Part shown: positions 18,001-23,416 of the stretch, piece after piece
Layout of the letters: each line of letters starts with the position of its first letter
How positions within the stretch are numbered: the stretch's first letter is position 1
Assembly (NCBI GenBank): GCA_018398765.1
Contig: JAHBMJ010001064.1
Location: 1 to 23,416 of the forward strand
Direction: 5' to 3'
From: Chromera velia
Taxonomy: Eukaryota; Sar; Chromeraceae
DNA: 23,416 nt
Notes under the pieces: model-generated
The model's database searches: none
Told to the model about the DNA's origin: nothing
Seen by the model: only the letters and a program-made list of their open reading frames with translations
Translations under genes and position numbers: made by a program

Positions 18001-19736
18001 GAGGCCGCCAGGATTGGCTGCAGGGCAGGAAGAGAGAAAAGGCAGATGAACAGATAGGAAAAGATTGGCACATGCGAAGACAAAACGCGGAATACTGGGT
18101 GAGTAAGGAATTGATGGACGAGCTGTGAGTTGACTGACAGACAAGCGGGAGTGAGTGCATGTGGAATCCTACTGCAGGGTCGATCCCCGGGTAGACAAAG
18201 AAAATGAAAAAAGAGACAAGCAAGCAAGGAAGGAAGGAAGGGAAGGAAGAAACAAAGCAAGAAACCGAGGAAAGGGACTGAGTAGCAGGCGGGGGGGGGT
18301 GATCACAACGGAAAGGAGGGACACCGAGCATCAAGACGCGCATCTAGCGAAGAGAGGAAGAGAACATCAAGGAGGAAGAGAGGATGAATGGAAGAAAGCG
18401 AAGACGAAAACCACAGGGAACTTCCCCCCATCTCTTCATTCACTCACTCATTCACTCATTCATTCATTATCTGCTCGACTCACGATCTGCGTCGTCATCA
18501 ACGGGCCTGCAGGGAGGGGGGAGGGGGGGAGGATATGAAGTGAGAAAGGCCGTCTGCTGCAGTCTCCGATGAGGAGTCGGATGAGGAGACTGCTGATCGG
18601 TTATCTGTAAGGATCGCAGACATAGCAGTGCGTCCTGAGCGGCAGCAGTAAATACTGAGAGGCGGCAATCAGTACCGCATCATCGTTATTCTGTTGCAAG
18701 AGAAGAAAAAGTCACTCGTGAGACAAGCACTTTCTGCCAGACAGGGCGCCTGCCTAACTGACTGACATGTGATAGCGTACTGAATGTACTTGGAGATGTT
18801 TGTTCTGAAGCAGTTTCCGTTCACCGTCTTCACAAAAACGTCATCAACCGAGCTCAACTGAATGACGTTCATCAGACCTGCAATAAAAACATGTACACAC
18901 AAGCACGCACAAGCACAAGCACGCGCAAGCACGCGCAGAGTGTTGAAAAAAGAGGAGTGAAGGAGGGGGGGAGCCGAATGGGGGGAAAATACAATCAGAC
19001 AATTCAGCACGCCGCGACAGACAGACAGCCTCGAAGAGGCGGGATGGCAGTCAAGAAGGTGTGAGGGCGGAGAGGACGGCGACACGTTTCCAGCCAAGGG
19101 AACTGTTGCATCTGAATGGCGGACGAGTCTATCCGCACAAGCATACGACTGCTTTGATGGCTTAGGCGAGATTCTCACCCACCTTGATCAACTTGATTTC
19201 TCCGTCGGCAGAAAAAAGAAAAGTGTAAGTACCCCGCTTTCCACAGCCGGATTTTTGGAAAAACAATTCCAGAATATGTGCTGTCGTCATTATTTGTGGG
19301 AAGACGCAGACACAAAAACATTTTGAGCACAAATGAATGAACAGACATTCAGCTCAACAAAGCAAAATGACTGACCTGAGAACAACATGATGAAGGCGTT
19401 GAGTCGAGTGACGATGTTGAACCTTTGGACTCGGAGGTCGTCAGTCACAGGCGAAGTGTGCCGAGTGATGAGATAGAGACCGTATCCAACAAAGAAGGCA
19501 ATGCCTGCAGAGCAGGGGAAGAGAGGTTCTTACAAAGTGAATATTCGTTTGGGTGCAACACAGGAACAACAACACCATCTGTTGCACAAACCTGCCATGT
19601 GAATTGAAAAGGCAGTCACGTCTTCTCCTTGGTCCTTCGCAGCACACTCGTCCTGGTAGCTCACGTATCCCTCGCCAATCCGGTTCTGAGCCGCCACTCC
19701 GGCAGCGAGAAACAAAATTAGAGAGAGCCTGAGCAT
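15089..19736 (-). CDS. Microbial (type I) rhodopsin, 13 exons, with long cytoplasmic tail
   Basis: Exons (minus): 19592-19736, 19376-19504, 19179-19280, 18767-18877, 18484-18506, 17985-18017, 17623-17710, 17259-17370, 16966-17008, 16346-16470, 16144-16237, 15552-15783, 15089-15240. They sum to 1389 nt: 462 residues plus stop, every junction in phase, with GT donors (often GTCAGT) and mostly TGCAG acceptors. Residues 1-17 are a signal peptide. Helices lie at about A 40-62, B 77-100, C 152-172, D 182-201, E 204-230, F 246-266, G 277-301. Helix G has DLASK: D287 and the retinal Schiff-base K291 (bacteriorhodopsin D212, K216). Helix F has W257, P261 and W264, then GPEG (267-270) as in green-algal channelrhodopsins. 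Helix C reads KYIQYAITCP: K155, Q158, C163 and Q169 replace R82, D85, T90 and D96. T188 replaces D115. The B-C loop is long (about 50 residues; C104, C148). After helix G come a charged helix (304-335) and a Ser/Arg-rich tail with no known enzyme domain. Pump, channel or sensor function is undetermined. The core to exon 11 is firm; the 3' end has alternatives. Confidence 0.85.
15216..15339 (-). repeat. 44-bp tandem repeat, about 3 copies, carrying a 3' splice site
   Basis: Units start at 15216, 15260 and 15304 (plus: GGTTCGTGAGACTGGTAGTT…). The first two are identical 44-mers. The third lacks exactly the 8 bp TGCATGCA and is 36 bp long. On the minus strand each full unit contains TGCATGCAG followed by GCATCAACTACC, so the repeat duplicates the predicted acceptor and start of rhodopsin exon 13. 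The shortened unit has lost its acceptor. Confidence 0.93.
18432..18470. repeat. (CATT/CACT)n microsatellite
   Basis: Imperfect CATTCACTCACTCATT tetranucleotide array in the rhodopsin intron just downstream of the 23-nt exon 5. Confidence 0.9.
18895..18940. repeat. (ACAAGCACGC)-type short tandem repeat
   Basis: Imperfect GCACGCACAAGCACAAGCACGCGCAAGC-like array in the rhodopsin intron upstream of exon 4. Confidence 0.8.
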
Positions 19737-19772
19737 TTTGTCCGACTCGTCTCTACAGATGCCGTCCACACG

Positions 19773-19780
19773 TATATATA
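19773..19780 (-). promoter_or_regulatory. TATA-like box of the rhodopsin gene
   Basis: CGTATATATACG at 19771-19782 lies 37-44 bp upstream of the ATG at 19736. A transcript starting about 30 bp downstream would have a leader of only a few bases. This spacing matches the 8055 gene and supports ATG 19736 (start of the signal peptide) over an upstream GTG. Confidence 0.55.
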
Positions 19781-19990
19781 CGCACCGTCAACCGTCGACG
19801 TTCACCTCACGAAACGGAAACAGGAAAGACGCTTCGCAGAGCTACTGCAAGCTTCCAAATTTCCGCAGTGCACACAGTCGAAATTAATCAAGAGACGACC
19901 TTTTTCGCGCAGAAGTTAAAGGCGATATAGAGTGTCTCACGTGCATGCGTGCAAGCGCGCTGCTCTCGCGCCGAAAATCGGCTTTCTGCA

Positions 19991-20036
19991 TTCGTGCATG
20001 CATGGCCCCGGAAAGCGAAGCGGGGGGCACTTAGAA
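19991..20036. promoter_or_regulatory. Shared upstream module, second copy
   Basis: TGCATGCA at 19995-20002, CATGGCCCCGGAAA at 20001-20014 and GGGGCACTTAGAA at 20024-20036, 265-300 bp upstream of the rhodopsin ATG. The same two boxes lie 258-301 bp upstream of the LRR ATG, in the same orientation. A further GGCCCCGGAAAGC copy is at 20114-20126 within the inverted-repeat arm. Confidence 0.55.
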
Positions 20037-20091
20037 AACAGAAATACCCCAGCCCACGTGCGTGCATGCACGCTGTCTTTCGGCAAAAATC

Positions 20092-20199
20092 TGACGCAAG
20101 CAAGCTTGCGAACGGCCCCGGAAAGCAAGAAAAATGAGAACTTCACGATTGACGCACGCCGGCCAGCCGATCGGGCGGTCGCGCCGACCCCCCCCCCCC
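20092..20199. repeat. 108-bp inverted repeat, left arm
   Basis: Exact-length partner of 20917-21024 in reverse complement (paired positions sum to 41116, no indels). It contains GCAAGCTTGC, GGCCCCGGAAAGC and GGCCAGCCGATCGGGC, and ends in C12 at the gap. Six mismatches with the other arm were found, all transitions, all within the inner 45 bp. Confidence 0.93.
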
Positions 20200-20916
20200 N
20201 NNNNNNNNNNNNNNNNNNNNNNNNNNNNNNNNNNNNNNNNNNNNNNNNNNNNNNNNNNNNNNNNNNNNNNNNNNNNNNNNNNNNNNNNNNNNNNNNNNNN
20301 NNNNNNNNNNNNNNNNNNNNNNNNNNNNNNNNNNNNNNNNNNNNNNNNNNNNNNNNNNNNNNNNNNNNNNNNNNNNNNNNNNNNNNNNNNNNNNNNNNNN
20401 NNNNNNNNNNNNNNNNNNNNNNNNNNNNNNNNNNNNNNNNNNNNNNNNNNNNNNNNNNNNNNNNNNNNNNNNNNNNNNNNNNNNNNNNNNNNNNNNNNNN
20501 NNNNNNNNNNNNNNNNNNNNNNNNNNNNNNNNNNNNNNNNNNNNNNNNNNNNNNNNNNNNNNNNNNNNNNNNNNNNNNNNNNNNNNNNNNNNNNNNNNNN
20601 NNNNNNNNNNNNNNNNNNNNNNNNNNNNNNNNNNNNNNNNNNNNNNNNNNNNNNNNNNNNNNNNNNNNNNNNNNNNNNNNNNNNNNNNNNNNNNNNNNNN
20701 NNNNNNNNNNNNNNNNNNNNNNNNNNNNNNNNNNNNNNNNNNNNNNNNNNNNNNNNNNNNNNNNNNNNNNNNNNNNNNNNNNNNNNNNNNNNNNNNNNNN
20801 NNNNNNNNNNNNNNNNNNNNNNNNNNNNNNNNNNNNNNNNNNNNNNNNNNNNNNNNNNNNNNNNNNNNNNNNNNNNNNNNNNNNNNNNNNNNNNNNNNNN
20901 NNNNNNNNNNNNNNNN
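20200..20916. other. Assembly gap, 717 N
   Basis: Unknown bases flanked by C12 on the left and G12 on the right, and by the inverted repeat. The gap probably reflects a hairpin and homopolymers that blocked assembly. Its true size is unknown. Reading frames running through the N run are meaningless. Confidence 0.95.
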
Positions 20917-21024
20917 GGGGGGGGGGGGTTGGCGTGATTGCCCGATCGGCTGGCCGGCATGCATCAATCGTGAAGTTCTCATTTTTCTTGCTTTCCGGGG
21001 CCGTTCGCAAGCTTGCTTGCGTCA
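20917..21024. repeat. 108-bp inverted repeat, right arm
   Basis: Reverse complement of 20092-20199 with six transitions. Similarity ends sharply at GCGTCA|AATACA. No target-site duplication is convincing at the outer ends. With the left arm it could be terminal inverted repeats of a DNA element or the stem of a large palindrome. Confidence 0.93.
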
Positions 21025-21058
21025 AATACATGGTCGGACGGCCTAATCCGCGGCGCGC

Positions 21059-21083
21059 ATATATATATATATATATATATATA
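21059..21083. repeat. (AT)n microsatellite
   Basis: 25 bp of perfect AT alternation following GGCGCGC. It could act as a TATA-like element, but no start codon with a supported ORF follows within 100 bp. Confidence 0.9.
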
Positions 21084-21898
21084 GGGTTGCACGCCGGGAA
21101 GTGTGTCGGGTTTCGGGCAACCAGGCTGCATGTGGCCGGGCCCTATAGCTGCATGTATCCAAAGAATTAATCTTTGACGAACGAAAACCGTGCCCGTGTT
21201 GTCGGGGAAACTTCACAAAGTTAAAAAGACGTCAAGCACTGACGAGAAACTTTATTGGGACAAAGGGAGATGGAGAGGAGACCCTCTCTCTTCTGCCCGA
21301 CGTGCATGTGCGGGAGATTTCCTTCGAAAGGTTAGAGGTAGGGCCCGGGGGGGGTAGAAAGACGGGAGTGCATGTGATGATTGATTTCATTGATGCTTGC
21401 TCTTTGTCTTCTTTCTTTTTTTTTCATTGTTCACTCCCGGTTTTCGAGTGTTTCTTAATTCAGCTCCTGATCCAGCCTCTCATTTTCCGAGCAGTCTAGA
21501 TTTTGTTTCTGTTCCTCTTCTTTTTTTTTTTGCTTGCTCCTACTAGTTTTAACATGTTCTTCCCTTCTTCCCTCTTTCTGTTCTCTTCTGTTCTCTTCTA
21601 TTGTATTCTAGCAAGAGGATTCTAGGCAGTGAGTCCTCTCGCCTCGGAAGAGTTAAACCCTGCGATCGACTAGGTGCCTGAGGACGAGGAGGTCAGAAGA
21701 TATATTGATGCTTCCATGTAGAGACAATTAAGTCGGGGAGCTGTCGGGATGCATGCATGAGAGGTAGAGATGTAAAGACCACCGAATTGACAAGAACGAA
21801 AAGGACAAAGGCTGACTTCCCATAACAAAAAGAGACAGTGCGTGCAGATGATTGATAAGTGCTCATCAGTGAATGCAACATTCGGTGTTTAATTTGAA
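21084..21898. other. Region without a supported gene
   Basis: Mixed composition with several T-runs (about 21415-21425 and 21521-21532) and a TTCTGTTCTCTTC duplication near 21580. The short ORFs are not protein-like. Confidence 0.55.
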
Positions 21899-22147
21899 AT
21901 GAAGAGAGAGGAGAAGGTATATGCAGCTCTCGTCGGTGTTCCCGTCTTCTTTCTGTATGTGTTGCTCATCCCTTGCATATTATCAAGGAGAGTGCATCCA
22001 AATGTGAAATTATTAATTTGTTGTTTCTCTCTTCCCGTTTCATCTTCCCTGCATGACAGGAGGGGAAATGGGAAGGAGGTCTTGTGGGCTGTGAGGGGGA
22101 GAAAGGATGGGGGGGGGCGACATTGGCTGCTGGAAGGGCACAGGTAG
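21899..22147 (+). CDS. Exon-like hydrophobic ORF (possible piece of a membrane protein gene)
   Basis: From ATG 21899 the frame reads MKREEKVYAALVGVPVFFL then YVLLIPCILSRRV, a single strong membrane segment flanked by basic residues. The pattern A..GVP.F.LYVL.IP is reminiscent of membrane segments in very large protist surface proteins, but this is a weak resemblance. The downstream part of the ORF is low-complexity Gly/Arg and probably intronic. An internal ATATGCAG at 21917-21924 could instead be an acceptor. No start, splice or family assignment is secure. Confidence 0.25.
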   Translation: MKREEKVYAALVGVPVFFLYVLLIPCILSRRVHPNVKLLICCFSLPVSSSLHDRRGNGKEVLWAVRGRKDGGGRHWLLEGHR

Positions 22148-22816
22148 CAACGCTCTTATGTGCGATTTATGGCGCACCAACATGCAGTGGAGGGAGCAGA
22201 CCCCCACAGCTTTGTTGCCTTATCCCTTGCCTCTGCCTTCTTTGGCCCCCTTTCCATCCAGGGGTGCCTTTTCCTCACTGGGCGAAGGCTGCCCTCTGCT
22301 CTCCTCTGGGCATCCCTCCTCGGGACGCTGTCTGCTGGCGCGTAGGCTCTGGTTAGGAGTAAGATTTGCCGTGACGGTCAGTCATTGGGATTGCCTGGAT
22401 CGGCATCGCTTTTTATCCTTAGGGGAAGGAAAATGTCGCGGGATCGCAGACTGAGTGACCGCTTGTCTTTCTTTCTTGCTCTATGCGCATGCACTTGGGG
22501 GTATGTGTGATAATCTGATAGCTCCTACATCTTTTTCTCTTCAAATACTCGCTCAAAATGGAGTTTATGTGCCTGTACGATGATCTATGGTCTTTGTAGT
22601 GCACCAAGTTTCCTTTATGATCAGTAAGCGGTCGCCTCGATCGCAATGTGTCGTGAGACATGTGCATATCGGAGATGAAAGACGGCATGGGGTAAGGAAC
22701 AGGGGCAAAAAAAGAGACCTGCAGATAAACGACAAAAAGCTGACTCATCAAGACATACTTTCAAGTCAATTTGTTAGCATTCTTCTCTTGTCTGTATACT
22801 ACCTTCTTCTTTGCAG

Positions 22817-22948
22817 CCTTCCCTCCTCTTAGCCCTCCTCTCATGGCCCTAACGGCCTACCACGCGTCGGTGAGAATCATCCGGGGGGGGAAAGACCACA
22901 GAGGGAAGTTCGAGCGCGTCGAGTTCGCCTATTGGGGGTGCGAAAAAG
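22817..22948 (+). CDS. Candidate exon of an unrecognised gene continuing to the right
   Basis: A pyrimidine tract and TTTGCAG precede 22817, and GAAAAAG|GTCAGT follows 22948; GTCAGT is the same donor word favoured in the rhodopsin gene. An in-frame ATG at 22843 gives MALTAYHASVRIIRGGKDHR then GKFERVEFAYWGCEK with a split Gly codon (phase 1). Composition is convincing for coding sequence, but I do not recognise the family. Upstream sequence in the exon is open and Pro-rich, so the ATG may be the start codon or internal. The next exon is not identified before the window ends. Confidence 0.42.
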
Positions 22949-23416
22949 GTCAGTGATAATCCGCTTTTCCCGGCCCTTTTGATTTTTGTCTAGATTTTTA
23001 TTTTCATTCGTCAGATTTCTTTTCATAGACTTCTTTTCAGGGTTTTTTCTGCAGGTTTTTATTGAAGTTTTTGTTGTTATCCTTTCCAGTTTTTCGCTTT
23101 CACTCTCTTTCCGTCTCCTTTCAGCTAGATTCATGGACTAAAGAGCTCTCTAGGCATATTCATGAAGAAGGAAGGATATGATACATCACACAGACAAGAC
23201 GAAAGCTGGAAGTGGGGGGGGGGACAGACAGAAGGCTGGCTACACAAGTTTCGTCCTGGCCTTTCGGTGTTCTCCCCAGCTCCTAATAGAGTCATGCAGA
23301 CATATTGAACGCACTCATTAGTCGACAGCTGGATATTGCATTTATGTTTTTTGTGATGCTGTAGATTGCTTCGCGGGGGAATGCACTTATCCTTTTATGT
23401 GGATGGCTGCTTTCAT
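22949..23416. other. Probable intron or flank at right edge
   Basis: T-rich sequence (22975-23100) follows the candidate donor, then a G10-type homopolymer at about 23214-23222. No long frame is open to the right edge on either strand. Confidence 0.45.

Noticed and set aside
18660-18690. Alternative rhodopsin exon after CAACAG at about 18690
   Set aside because: Joining it to exon 4 in phase 1 creates an immediate stop (T|AA). The GCAG acceptor before 18506 restores the helix-C Cys-Pro-Leu motif.
19737-19769. Upstream GTG start for the rhodopsin first exon
   Set aside because: It adds charged residues before the signal peptide and would lie almost on the TATA-like run; ATG 19736 gives a clean signal peptide.
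19932-21170. Long ORFs on both strands through 20.2-20.9 kb
   Set aside because: They consist mostly of undefined residues from the 717-N gap; the ends are just the inverted-repeat arms.

Overview
The window looks like nuclear DNA of a protist, most likely a free-living alveolate alga of the chromerid type (Chromera-like). This is inference. It rests on spliceosomal introns, long TATA-like AT runs close to start codons, dense GCATGC/TGCATGCA motifs, abundant microsatellites and G/C homopolymers, large LRR and ankyrin-like proteins, and a eukaryotic desaturase fused to cytochrome b5. No bacterial operon signals, tRNA, rRNA or CRISPR were seen.

Layout. 1-1058 (minus) is the 3' part of a retrotransposon reverse-transcriptase ORF, open across its whole length and running off the left edge. 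It stops at a single N (1059). Beyond the N lie two near-identical 601-bp direct copies (1060-1660 and 1925-2525). 2708-4009 (minus) is an intronless delta-9-type acyl-CoA desaturase with a C-terminal cytochrome b5 domain. 5207-7438 (minus, LRR protein) and 8055-10589 (plus, ankyrin-like repeat protein) are divergent intronless genes with a 616-bp shared upstream region. 10590-13273 is AT-rich and then pyrimidine-rich DNA with no gene I can support.

15089-19736 (minus) holds the most interesting gene: a microbial (type I) rhodopsin split into 13 exons, which only appears when short exons are joined. Junctions stay in frame throughout, giving a 462-residue model with a signal peptide, seven helices, the retinal lysine (K291) and its helix-G aspartate (D287). 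The helix-C positions equivalent to bacteriorhodopsin D85 and D96 are both glutamine, and R82 is lysine. The cytoplasmic tail is about 160 residues. Further in-frame exons at 13274-14809 may be an alternative rhodopsin 3' end or a separate small gene. Two large microsatellites lie in their introns.

Upstream of the rhodopsin is a paired-box module that also occurs at nearly the same distance and orientation upstream of the LRR gene. Next comes a 108-bp inverted repeat flanking a 717-bp run of N (20200-20916), whose arms differ only by transitions, mostly at CpG. The right end (21.9-23.0 kb, plus) has exon-like pieces of at least one gene continuing beyond the window.

The genes do not form an obvious pathway. 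The desaturase, LRR and ankyrin-like genes are intronless while the rhodopsin is intron-rich.
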